From positions 1 to 30,587 of IMG/VR virus record IMGVR_UViG_3300043496_000078: a DNA stretch of 30,587 nt, one strand, 5' to 3'. The notes under the pieces are model-generated. The model was not told where the DNA came from and did no database searches. It saw only the letters and a list, made by a program, of their open reading frames with translations. Shown one piece after another: positions 21,088 through 27,913 of the stretch. Position numbers and translations under genes: made by a program. Each line of letters begins with the position of its first letter. The stretch's first letter is position 1. The DNA comes from a virus.

Positions 21088-21261
21088 CGATGGAAACCTA
21101 TGAAGATGCATGAGGCATGTCCCGGCTATCGCATCGAGGCATTCGAGGCGTGCTGGTGGATCGTGATTGGCAAGTATGTCCTGCGCGTTGGCAAGCCGTG
21201 GGGACATCCATATCGCTATGCGTGGCGACCACTGTTCAGTTTCTTCAGAGCATTTCGATGA
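21067..21261 (+). CDS. small aromatic hypothetical protein, 64 aa
   Basis: MTERTAYRWKPMKMHEACPG, then EACWWIVIGKYVLRVGKPWG and YRYAWRPLFSFFRAFR. It is rich in Trp, Tyr and Arg, and probably a small basic beta protein. ATGA overlap upstream; its last bases open a 9-codon frame (MTEDDAGKP, 21258-21287) that looks like a gene remnant. Confidence 0.6.
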   Translation: MTERTAYRWKPMKMHEACPGYRIEAFEACWWIVIGKYVLRVGKPWGHPYRYAWRPLFSFFRAFR

Positions 21262-21277
21262 CCGAGGACGACGCGGG

Positions 21278-21327
21278 CAAGCCATGACTCGAGATCAACG
21301 CTGGACGAATGAGGCACACCGCTCTTG
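21278..21327 (+). repeat. 50-bp repeat of the Trp-rich gene start, copy 1
   Basis: Matches 22255-22304 at 49 of 50 positions (A at 21316 against G at 22293). It covers CAAGCC, the ATG and the codons to about residue 14 of the Trp-rich gene, then the similarity stops abruptly. Confidence 0.85.
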
Positions 21328-21364
21328 TGATGCCGCCACTGAATGCAGGTCAGACGATGCGTGA
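21284..21364 (+). pseudogene. truncated copy of the Trp-rich gene at 22261
   Basis: A 26-codon frame: MTRDQRWTNEAHRS is identical to the start of the gene at 22261-22464, then the sequence changes to CDAATECRSDDA and stops. This is best read as a recombination scar where a gene body was replaced by the one starting at 21357. Whether the short peptide is made is unknown. Confidence 0.6.
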
Positions 21365-21581
21365 ATGGCTTGTGATCGAGAGCGCCCGGAACAAAGCCGT
21401 CTTTGCTCCCGATGGCGGCTATCCAACGGGCTACATCCCGCGCGAAGTTGCCGAGAAACTACTTGGTCGCGACCTCGGCGGCAGAGTTTGGTTCCGGAAG
21501 GATGAGAACGAGAAGATGCGCGCCCATCCTGATTGGCGAGACAGCGAGCCCGGCTGGTCCCCTTTGGGGTTCTGGTCATGA
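21357..21581 (+). CDS. hypothetical protein, 74 aa
   Basis: The start at 21357 (MREWLVIESARNKAVF) has AGGT upstream; the frame opening at 21309 runs through the duplicated segment. DGGYPTGYIPREVAEKLLGR and GGRVWFRKDENEKMR follow, and the end is Trp/Pro-rich (WSPLGFWS). A small mixed fold; family not recognised. Confidence 0.55.
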   Translation: MREWLVIESARNKAVFAPDGGYPTGYIPREVAEKLLGRDLGGRVWFRKDENEKMRAHPDWRDSEPGWSPLGFWS

Positions 21582-21594
21582 AACCTGCACAGAA

Positions 21595-21837
21595 ATGAGC
21601 GAGAAGCCCGATAACACCATGACCGATAAAGTGGGATGGGAAGTTGAAGGCTTCATCAACCGATTAACGCAGCGCGACGACACGAACAGCGAGCGGCTTG
21701 TGCTTGAAGCAGTTTCGCATCTACGCGCGTTCTCGCGTGATTGCGACGGGCTGCGTGAAGATAATCAAGAACTACGTGCCGAGCTCAAGGAGGCGCAGTT
21801 CGAGATCGAGCGGCTGAAGGCAAGCGGAGTTGACTGA
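21595..21837 (+). CDS. coiled-coil protein, 80 aa
   Basis: Starts at 21595 (MSEKPDNTMTDKVGW) or at 21619 (MTDKVGW). GFINRLTQRDDTNSERLVLE, then SHLRAFSRDCDGLREDNQEL and AELKEAQFEIERLKASGVD. The C-terminal coiled coil carries the FEIERLKA form of a motif repeated in later genes. TGATG overlap with the next gene. Confidence 0.6.
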   Translation: MSEKPDNTMTDKVGWEVEGFINRLTQRDDTNSERLVLEAVSHLRAFSRDCDGLREDNQELRAELKEAQFEIERLKASGVD

Positions 21838-21998
21838 TGAAACACATTATTAAGAATCTAGGCAGGCGAACGACAGTATGCGTCATCGAAAAAGACGGCC
21901 ACATGACAACGATTGAGCCGGGCGAGACCCGCATCTTGGATGTCAGGGAGATCAAGACACCTTCATATTGCCGTTTTTCAATCGAGCCCCAGCCATGA
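21837..21998 (+). CDS. small hypothetical protein, 53 aa
   Basis: Begins within the upstream stop (TGATG) and ends by ATGA overlap. MKHIIKNLGRRTTVCVIEKD, then TTIEPGETRILDVREI and YCRFSIEP, suggests a compact beta barrel. The shape recalls small phage head or capping proteins, but evidence is slight. Confidence 0.5.
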   Translation: MKHIIKNLGRRTTVCVIEKDGHMTTIEPGETRILDVREIKTPSYCRFSIEPQP

Positions 21999-22264
21999 CC
22001 ACCAGAGAGCTGCCCAGCCCGGATGCAACTCTCGGGGATTTATGGCTCGCCTTGACGGACGCGCGCGCCGAGATCGAGCGGCTGAAAGCGGGATGGCAAT
22101 CCGCCTTTGACATCGGCGTGTCAGAGCAAGAGCAAAACAAGAAACTGCGCGCCAAGATCGAGCGGCTGCGGGCAGGCATTCATGATGCCATCGAAGCACT
22201 GGAACGCAATTCGACATCAGCGCCAGTCTTAGAAGCATTGCGCGCCCTGGAACACAAGCCATGA
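21995..22264 (+). CDS. coiled-coil protein with two motif copies, 89 aa
   Basis: MTTRELPSPDATLGDLWLAL, then DARAEIERLKAGWQ and LRAKIERLRAGIHDAIEALE. It carries two copies of the RAEIERLKA-type heptad motif in one chain. ATGA overlaps on both sides. Soluble; likely oligomerises through the coil. Confidence 0.65.
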   Translation: MTTRELPSPDATLGDLWLALTDARAEIERLKAGWQSAFDIGVSEQEQNKKLRAKIERLRAGIHDAIEALERNSTSAPVLEALRALEHKP

Positions 22265-22304
22265 CTCGAGATCAACGCTGGACGAATGAGGCGCACCGCT
22301 CTTG
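22255..22304 (+). repeat. 50-bp repeat of the Trp-rich gene start, copy 2
   Basis: Full-length context of the repeat also found at 21278-21327; here it continues into the intact Trp-rich gene, so this is probably the parent copy. Confidence 0.85.
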
Positions 22305-22464
22305 GCGTTGGTTGTGCTGGTTCGCGTGGCACCCCGTCAAGACTTTTGATGCTGGCTGGATTTGGTTGCGGCCTTACTGGCGGTGGCAGTGTTCATGGGG
22401 CTGGGGTTTCTTTGACGATTACCCCTATCTATTCCGTTCTTCGCGCGAGGAACGCAAGCCATGA
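22261..22464 (+). CDS. Trp-rich microprotein, 67 aa
   Basis: It has 11 tryptophans in 67 residues (RSWRWLCWFAWHP, AGWIWLRPYWRWQCSWGWGF), plus several Phe and Tyr, and a charged tail (RSSREERKP). It is too polar for a plain membrane span but could bind membranes or pack as a small beta fold. ATGA overlaps on both sides. I know no family with this pattern. Confidence 0.65.
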   Translation: MTRDQRWTNEAHRSWRWLCWFAWHPVKTFDAGWIWLRPYWRWQCSWGWGFFDDYPYLFRSSREERKP

Positions 22465-22934
22465 CCCGAGAGACAGATGAGACCGAACGCAATCGCAACA
22501 ACGCATTGTTGATTACGGCTCAGACCGAAGAAATACGGAGGCTCACGATTGACCGTGACGCCTGGAGACTTACTGCGAAAACGTTGGCTTCGGGCGCGCA
22601 AGGAACCCAAGCCATGACCCTCGTGCCCTGTAAATGGTGCGGCAAGCTAAGCGATACTACCGGCTGGTCTGCAGCCCATTGCTGTCGTGGGATCGATCTG
22701 CGCGCCGAGATCGAACGGTTGACCCTGGAGAACTGGCAACTGAAAGGCGCACTTGGATATCCGGTCCCCGGCAACATTCCAGAGGGTCCGTTCAAGTGCG
22801 GGCTGTGCGAGGCCCGCGCACTGCAAGACCCGTTCAGGGCAGGATTTGAGGCGGCTATTGAAGAAGTGGCGGCATATAGCGATGAACTGCGCGCCGAGAT
22901 CGGGCGGCTGAAAGCGGAGGTGCGAGATGTCTAG
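22461..22934 (+). CDS. composite protein: coiled coil plus Cys pairs, 157 aa
   Basis: Residues 1-51 are a charged helix (MTRETDETERNRNNALLITA). A second start follows at residue 52 (MTLVPCKWCGKLSDTTGW), preceded by the CAAGCC leader used elsewhere in this block. CKWC, HCC and CGLC may bind zinc. LRAEIERLTLENWQLKGALG and LRAEIGRLKAEV are coil motifs. It looks like two cassettes joined in frame. Confidence 0.6.
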   Translation: MTRETDETERNRNNALLITAQTEEIRRLTIDRDAWRLTAKTLASGAQGTQAMTLVPCKWCGKLSDTTGWSAAHCCRGIDLRAEIERLTLENWQLKGALGYPVPGNIPEGPFKCGLCEARALQDPFRAGFEAAIEEVAAYSDELRAEIGRLKAEVRDV

Positions 22935-22946
22935 AACAGGAACGCC

Positions 22947-23432
22947 ATGAGCTATTGGACCGTCGTGCAAGTCGAAAGCCAGTGCGAGCATGTCGTGCGC
23001 CTGTTGCTCATGCGCGCTCGTTTTCAAACCTATATGCCACGGATCCGGGACCGCCGCCGTGTGGCCCCGTTGTTTCCCGGCTACCTGTTCGTGCGCATCG
23101 TCGATCGCTGGTATCCCGTAGTTTGGACGGTCGGTGTCGTGCGCCTGCTCATGTCGGGCGATCAGCCGGCGTGTTTATCGGAAAAAATCATGAACGAGAT
23201 TCGCAAACGCGAAGATCGCGACGGTTATGTCAAGTTGCCATCGCCGACAAACGGACTGCGCAAGGGCCAGCACGTGCGCATCACCCGCGGCAGTTTCGAG
23301 GGACAGATCGCACTCTGCGAGGGCATGAGCAGCAAGGATCGGGTTTGGGTTCTGCTCAACCTGATGGGTCAGAAGGTGCCGGTCGAGCTTTCCGGTCGTG
23401 ATCTCGAGCCACTACCTGTTGCGGCTCAATAG
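22947..23432 (+). CDS. NusG/RfaH-like transcription antitermination protein
   Basis: A 161-residue protein. Residues 3-85 are the NGN domain (WTVVQVESQCEHVVRLLLM, then LFPGYLFVRI, the family hallmark at 42-51). Residues 104-155 are the KOW domain (LRKGQHVRITRGSFEGQIAL). Full length for the family. AGGAA precedes the ATG. It lies directly upstream of the packaging/head genes, so it probably lets RNA polymerase read through into the late operon. Specific targets are unknown. Confidence 0.85.
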   Translation: MSYWTVVQVESQCEHVVRLLLMRARFQTYMPRIRDRRRVAPLFPGYLFVRIVDRWYPVVWTVGVVRLLMSGDQPACLSEKIMNEIRKREDRDGYVKLPSPTNGLRKGQHVRITRGSFEGQIALCEGMSSKDRVWVLLNLMGQKVPVELSGRDLEPLPVAAQ

Positions 23433-23591
23433 CGGATCATATACAAACCACTTTATCCCGTCGAAATAACAGCCTGTTTTATCGAAGAAATCCCTGCAAA
23501 ATGGGACTTCCTCGCTGTGCAGCGCGTTTTCGGTGCTTGGCCTTTCGACGGGATTTAAGCACCGAAGCTGACGCCAGGCACCCTGGGCCAT
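23412..23591 (-). CDS. possible 59-residue protein on the opposite strand
   Basis: GAGGAGG lies two bases before the ATG at 23591 on the (-) strand. The product (MAQGAWRQLRCLNPVERPST, then FCRDFFDKTGCYFDGIKWF) has a plausible protein composition. It overlaps the NusG-like gene end by 21 bp and the inverted repeats. Its start region lies in the loop of an 11-bp hairpin. It could be a small inserted gene, or the open frame may be chance. Confidence 0.35.
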   Translation of the reverse strand: MAQGAWRQLRCLNPVERPSTENALHSEEVPFCRDFFDKTGCYFDGIKWFVYDPLLSRNR

Positions 23592-23624
23592 GTCCTCCTC
23601 AAGCCAATACCAAGGTGCCTGGCG
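23455..23624. promoter_or_regulatory. interleaved inverted repeats, possible pseudoknot RNA or control site
   Basis: Three perfect inverted repeats: a 12-bp pair (23455-23466 with 23543-23554), a 10-bp pair (23529-23538 with 23557-23566) and an 11-bp pair (23572-23582 with 23614-23624). The first two interleave in an A-B-A'-B' order, which in RNA is a pseudoknot. No T run follows, so these are not ordinary terminators. It sits between the NusG-like gene and the next late gene. Confidence 0.6.
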
Positions 23625-23658
23625 CTCATGCCTTACGTGACCGTGAGGAGAACGATCG

Positions 23659-23997
23659 ATGCCACTGACAATCATCAATGGTCCCGTGATCGCGGCCGGT
23701 GAATCGCTGTCTGAAGCCATCGATTGCAGCGCCGGCACGATCGTGCGCATTACCATGCCGGCCGCTTGGTCAAAGGCCAGTTTGACGTTCGAGATCTCGT
23801 CCGATGGCCAGGGCTACAACCAACTTGTTTCTGCTTCGGGCTCGGAGGTTAGGGTAGCAGTCGTCCCAGGTGCGGCCGTGATCGTGCCGACCGATGTGGC
23901 TAATGCCAGCGCATTCATCAAGTTTCGTTCGGGCAGCAAACAAGCACCAGTGCCGCAGCCGGTGGAGCGGGAATTTGCCGTTGCACTGCGGACCTGA
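23659..23997 (+). CDS. conserved phage structural-like protein, 112 aa
   Basis: AGGAG lies 7-8 nt before the ATG. The product is beta-rich (PLTIINGPVIAAGESLSEAI, VRITMPAAWSKASLTFEISS, AVVPGAAVIVPTDV), like a jelly-roll or decoration-type fold. I recall similar proteins near head genes of Bradyrhizobium phages without assigned function. Virion protein or adhesin-like head decoration are guesses. Confidence 0.65.
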   Translation: MPLTIINGPVIAAGESLSEAIDCSAGTIVRITMPAAWSKASLTFEISSDGQGYNQLVSASGSEVRVAVVPGAAVIVPTDVANASAFIKFRSGSKQAPVPQPVEREFAVALRT

Positions 23998-24002
23998 TCG
24001 CT

Positions 24003-24332
24003 ATGGTGCTGCGCTCCCTCGCCCCGCTGGTGTCGACCCTCGATACCCGCACCACCAAGCTACCGCCCAAGGTCAAGGACGAGGCGTATACGACTAACCA
24101 ATTCAGGGCATGGCGTGCCCAGGTGGTGGCCCGTGCTGGTGGTAGGTGCGAGGCTGTCGACCAAGGGCATAGGTGCACCAAGGCAATGCCTGAGCACCGC
24201 ATGTACTCGGACCACATCGTCGAGCTTCGTGATGGTGGTTCGTTACTCGATCTCAACAATGGCCAATGCCTTTGCGCTTCGCATCACCAGATCAAGACGG
24301 TTGCGGCTCGAACTCGACGCCTTCGAGGCTGA
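24003..24332 (+). CDS. HNH endonuclease
   Basis: A 109-residue protein. C49 and C58 form the first zinc pair, YSDHIVELRDGG (69-79) holds the catalytic His, N86 follows in LNNGQCLCASHHQIKT (85-99), with C89/C91 and the final HH-K. This is the short HNH form placed beside terminases, where it helps cut concatemers during packaging. No good Shine-Dalgarno; it follows the upstream gene by 5 bp. Confidence 0.85.
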   Translation: MVLRSLAPLVSTLDTRTTKLPPKVKDEAYTTNQFRAWRAQVVARAGGRCEAVDQGHRCTKAMPEHRMYSDHIVELRDGGSLLDLNNGQCLCASHHQIKTVAARTRRLRG

Positions 24333-24454
24333 TCGACGCCATTCGAGCCTGATGACCGGGGGGTAGGCGCGAATTCGAAAGTCGCCCCCGCTATACCCGC
24401 GCCCTTTGTCACGCGTAGACTTTTTCCTGTTAAAAAAAGGACTTAGCCGGAACT
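24333..24454. other. 122-bp spacer before the methyltransferase fusion
   Basis: No gene is visible. GGGGG and CGCCCCC tracts around 24358-24396 may form a hairpin. A weak promoter candidate (TTGTCA at 24408-24413, TTAAAA at 24432-24437, 18-bp spacer) precedes the TTG-start gene. Evidence for either is slight. Confidence 0.3.
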
Positions 24455-25738
24455 TTGGAACCAAATTTGTGGCCTGCAGACAAGGTTGAGCGGTGGCCGA
24501 TCGATCGGCTGGTTCCGTACGCGCGCAACGCGCGGACCCACAGCGATGAGCAGATTGACCAGGTTGCGGCGTCGATCCGGGAGTGGGGTTGGACGAATCC
24601 GGTTCTCGTCGGGGAGGATGGCGGGATCATTGCGGGCCATTGCCGGGTGCTGGCGGGCAGGCAACTCGGTCTGGCCGAGGTGCCGGTGATGTTGGCGGTC
24701 GGTTGGAGCGAGGCGCAGAAGCGCGCGTATGTCCTGGCCGACAATCAATTGGCGCTGAACGCAGGCTGGAACCCGGAGTTGTTGCGGCTCGAGCTGGGCG
24801 AGTTGCAGGGGCTGGGGTTTGATATCGGGCTGATTGGATTCGGCGACATACGTCCCACGGGCTTGACGGATCCGGATGCTACTCCGGAACTGCCTGCCAT
24901 TCCCATCTCGCTACTCGGCGATCTATGGATTTTGGGACGGCATCGGCTGTTATGTGGCGATGCGACTACCAAGGCGGATGTCGAGCGGGTGACCACTGGG
25001 GTGCAACCCCATTTGATGGTAACCGACCCACCGTATGGCGTCGACTATGACGCCGCCTGGCGGGTCCGCGCCGGCCTCAACAATCCGACGGCGGCAAACG
25101 GCAAGGTAATCAACGATGATCGGGTCGACTGGCGCGACGCTTGGGCGCTGTTCCCCGGCCATGTCGCCTATGTCTGGCATAGCGGTCTGCACTCGGCAGA
25201 GGTGCTCGACTCGTTAGCGGCACGGCGGCTGCGCATGCGGGCGCAAATTGTTTGGGTCAAGACCCGGCCAGTGATCGGGCGCGGTGCCTACCATTGGCAG
25301 CATGAGCCGTGCGCCTATGCGGTTGAGGATGGTGCCGACGATCGCTGGCGTTTCATCCCCGAGCACGAAATTCTGTCCTATGCGGTTGGCGATGGCAGAG
25401 CGGAATGGCATGGCGGCCGCAAGCAATCGACCGTGTGGCATATCGAGCACATCAAGTCGGAGACTGGGCATTCGGCGCAGAAGCCGGTCGAGTGCATGAA
25501 GCGGCCGATCGAGAACAACTCCTCGCCCGGCCACGCGGTCTATGATCCGTTCGTCGGCTCGGGCACCACGATCATCGCCGCTGAGACGACCGGTCGCGCA
25601 TGTTACGCGCTCGAAATCAATCCCGCCTATTGCGACGTCTCGATCGAGCGCTGGCAGAACTTCACCGGCGAGCGGGCGACGCTCGACGGGCGCGCCTTTG
25701 AGGACATAGCCGCCGCTCGGCGGCAGGAGGCGGCATGA
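24455..25738 (+). CDS. ParB-N domain fused to beta-class DNA methyltransferase
   Basis: A 427-residue protein starting with TTG. Residues 12-110 are a ParB/Srx-like N-terminal domain (PIDRLVPYARNARTHSDEQI, GGIIAGHCRVLAGRQLG with the GHxR core, and LADNQLALN). Residues 150-410 are a methyltransferase with DPPYG (191-195) before DPFVGSGTT (364-372), the beta-class order; DPPY fits N6-adenine or N4-cytosine. Phages often place this fusion just before the terminase. It may modify phage DNA or mark packaging sites. ATGA-coupled to the small terminase candidate. Confidence 0.9.
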   Translation: MEPNLWPADKVERWPIDRLVPYARNARTHSDEQIDQVAASIREWGWTNPVLVGEDGGIIAGHCRVLAGRQLGLAEVPVMLAVGWSEAQKRAYVLADNQLALNAGWNPELLRLELGELQGLGFDIGLIGFGDIRPTGLTDPDATPELPAIPISLLGDLWILGRHRLLCGDATTKADVERVTTGVQPHLMVTDPPYGVDYDAAWRVRAGLNNPTAANGKVINDDRVDWRDAWALFPGHVAYVWHSGLHSAEVLDSLAARRLRMRAQIVWVKTRPVIGRGAYHWQHEPCAYAVEDGADDRWRFIPEHEILSYAVGDGRAEWHGGRKQSTVWHIEHIKSETGHSAQKPVECMKRPIENNSSPGHAVYDPFVGSGTTIIAAETTGRACYALEINPAYCDVSIERWQNFTGERATLDGRAFEDIAAARRQEAA

Positions 25739-26127
25739 GCCAAGGGAAGCAGCACGAGCCGAGCGAGAAGGATCGCAAGACCGTCGAGTCGATGGCGGGC
25801 TACGGCGTCCCGGAAGATGATATCGCGCGGGTGCTCGGCATCTCGAGGCCGACATTGCGCAAGTGGTATTCGTATGAACTGGAGACTGGCCACATCAAGG
25901 CGAATTCACAAGTGGCGCAGAGCTTGTACCAGAAGGCGATGGGCAGCGGCCAGGGCGCGGTGACGGCCTGCATTTTCTGGCTGAAGGTCCGGGCCGGCTG
26001 GGTCGAGCCGCGGCCGTGGGACGAGGCGCCCGTGGGCCGCAAGGAGCAGTTGCAGCAGGCGGCGGCGACGGCTGGCGGGACCGGCACCGAGTGGGCCGCC
26101 GATCTTGAGGTTAATCAGGTTAATTAA
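25735..26127 (+). CDS. small terminase subunit candidate (HTH protein)
   Basis: A 130-residue protein. An HTH covers about residues 12-46 (DRKTVESMAGYGVPEDDIAR, then LGISRPTLRKWYSYEL), followed by the helix KANSQVAQSLYQKAMG and a block AVTACIFWLKVRAGW. This is the common short small-terminase/DNA-recognition form in these phages. It lies just before the large subunit and would recognise pac or cos DNA. Low homology between small terminases limits certainty. Confidence 0.75.
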   Translation: MSQGKQHEPSEKDRKTVESMAGYGVPEDDIARVLGISRPTLRKWYSYELETGHIKANSQVAQSLYQKAMGSGQGAVTACIFWLKVRAGWVEPRPWDEAPVGRKEQLQQAAATAGGTGTEWAADLEVNQVN

Positions 26128-26130
26128 TTA

Positions 26131-27900
26131 ATGCTGGAGTTCCTACCCCCCGCTATCCAACAGCCCGTCAGCCCGGAAAACGCACCAGCGGCCCGCGCTG
26201 CCAGCCCTGGGGGCATCCTACGGGAGGTCGAAGACTGGGATACGAGCTGCCTGGACTGGGAGGAGCGCATCCTGGACGGCCGCAGCCTGGTGCCGGAACT
26301 TCCGCTGTACGAGGGCGAGGCGGCTAAGGCGCTGCGGGTGTTCAAGCGGCTGCGGCTGCCGGACGTGATCGGGACGCCGCGGCTGGGGGATGTTTGCGGC
26401 GCCTGGTTCTATCCGATCGTGGCCGCCCTGTTCGGGAGCTACGACCGGGCCACCAATATCCGGCACATCAGCGAGGTGTTCCAGCTCATCCCGAAGGGCA
26501 ACAGCAAGTCGACCAATGGCGGCGCGGTGATGGTGACGGCGCTGATCTGCAATCCGCGGCCCGAGGCCGAGTTCCTGTTCATCGCCCCGACGATGGAGAT
26601 CGCGGCGATCGCCTACAAGCAGGCGAAGGGCACGATCCGGCTCGATCCCGAGCTGACCAAAATTATGCACGTGCAGGACCATATTCGGAAGATCACGCAT
26701 CGGCAGACGGGTGCGACGCTGCAGATCAAGGCGGCTGATACCGATGTCATCACCGGCAGCAAGGCGACCGGGACGATGATCGACGAGACCCATGTGTTTT
26801 CCAAGCGTGCCAACGCGGCAGAAGTGTTCGTCGAACTGCGCGGCGCGCTGACCAAGCGCACGGACGGGTTCCTGTTTCAGACCACGACGCAGAGCAAGCA
26901 GACGCCGTCCGGTGTGTTCGCGTCCGAGCTGGCGATGGCGCGCGCGGTGCGCGACGGCAAGATCCGCGGCATGCCTTTGCTGCCGGTGTTGTATGAGCTG
27001 CCCGATCGCATGGCGCGCGATGGTGGCTGGAAAGAACGCAAATACTGGCCGCTGGTCAATCCCAACTTGGGGCGCTCGACCAACGAGGGCTTCCTGGCGC
27101 GCGAGATTGTGCGGGCCGAGGCCGATGGGCCGGCGGCGTTGGCCTTGATCGCGAGCCAGCATTTCAACGTTCAAATCGGGATGTCGTTACGTGCGGATGG
27201 CTGGGCCGGCGCCAATCACTGGAACCGCGGGGTCGAAGAGGGGCTATCGCTCGATAGTGTGCTTGCGCGCTCGGAGGCGGTGGTCGTCGGCATCGACGGT
27301 GGCGGGCTTGACGATCTGCTCGGCATTGCCGTGGTCGGACGCGAGAAGGACACCAAGACGCATCTCGCGTGGACGCACGCGCTGATTTCGCCGGAAGGGC
27401 TCGAGCGGCGCAAAGCTAATACCGGGTTTTATGAAAGGTTTCAGGCCGACGGCGACTTAACCGTGGTCGAGGAATTACCCGACGATATTAGTTTTGTCAC
27501 CGACATCGTCGAGAAGGTGAAGAACACGAAGAAGCTCGCCGGCGTCGGTGTCGACGCCATCGGCATCGGCGGCATCGTCGATGCGCTGGCCAAGATCGGC
27601 GTCACTCAGGAAGACAAGCTCCTGGTCGGCGTGCGCCAGGGCATCTCGCTGATGGGCGCGATCAAGACGGTCGAGCGCAAGCTCGTCGACGGCAGCTTCA
27701 AGCACGGCGGCCAGGCGCTGATGACCTGGTGCGCCGGCAATGCGCGGATCGTGCCGACGCCAACCGGAATGCGCATCGCCCGAGACGATTCCGGCTACGG
27801 CAAGATCGACGCGCTGATGGCGCTGTTCAATGCCGCGGCATTGCTGGCACTCAATCCGACGCCGCAGAAGCGGCCGGAAGTCCGACTGTTTTTCGCCTGA
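26131..27900 (+). CDS. terL: terminase large subunit, HK97-type
   Basis: A 589-residue packaging motor. The ATPase part has the P-loop-like PKGNSKST (121-128), strand FLFIAPTMEIAAIAY, and Walker B TMIDETH (215-221). The nuclease part starts at VVVGIDGGGLDDL (385-397) with candidate D389, and further acids follow (VGVDAIGIGG). It matches the Terminase_1 family in length and order. ATG 26131 follows the TTAATTAATTAA run; Shine-Dalgarno is weak. It drives DNA into the prohead through the portal. Confidence 0.9.
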   Translation: MLEFLPPAIQQPVSPENAPAARAASPGGILREVEDWDTSCLDWEERILDGRSLVPELPLYEGEAAKALRVFKRLRLPDVIGTPRLGDVCGAWFYPIVAALFGSYDRATNIRHISEVFQLIPKGNSKSTNGGAVMVTALICNPRPEAEFLFIAPTMEIAAIAYKQAKGTIRLDPELTKIMHVQDHIRKITHRQTGATLQIKAADTDVITGSKATGTMIDETHVFSKRANAAEVFVELRGALTKRTDGFLFQTTTQSKQTPSGVFASELAMARAVRDGKIRGMPLLPVLYELPDRMARDGGWKERKYWPLVNPNLGRSTNEGFLAREIVRAEADGPAALALIASQHFNVQIGMSLRADGWAGANHWNRGVEEGLSLDSVLARSEAVVVGIDGGGLDDLLGIAVVGREKDTKTHLAWTHALISPEGLERRKANTGFYERFQADGDLTVVEELPDDISFVTDIVEKVKNTKKLAGVGVDAIGIGGIVDALAKIGVTQEDKLLVGVRQGISLMGAIKTVERKLVDGSFKHGGQALMTWCAGNARIVPTPTGMRIARDDSGYGKIDALMALFNAAALLALNPTPQKRPEVRLFFA

Positions 27901-27913
27901 AGGACTAACCATC

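Noticed and set aside
23529-23624. Intrinsic terminators after the NusG-like gene
   Set aside because: The stems are strong, but no T run follows either of them.
26218-27174. 318-codon (-) frame opposite the large terminase
   Set aside because: Shadow of terL; no motif, Arg/His-rich.
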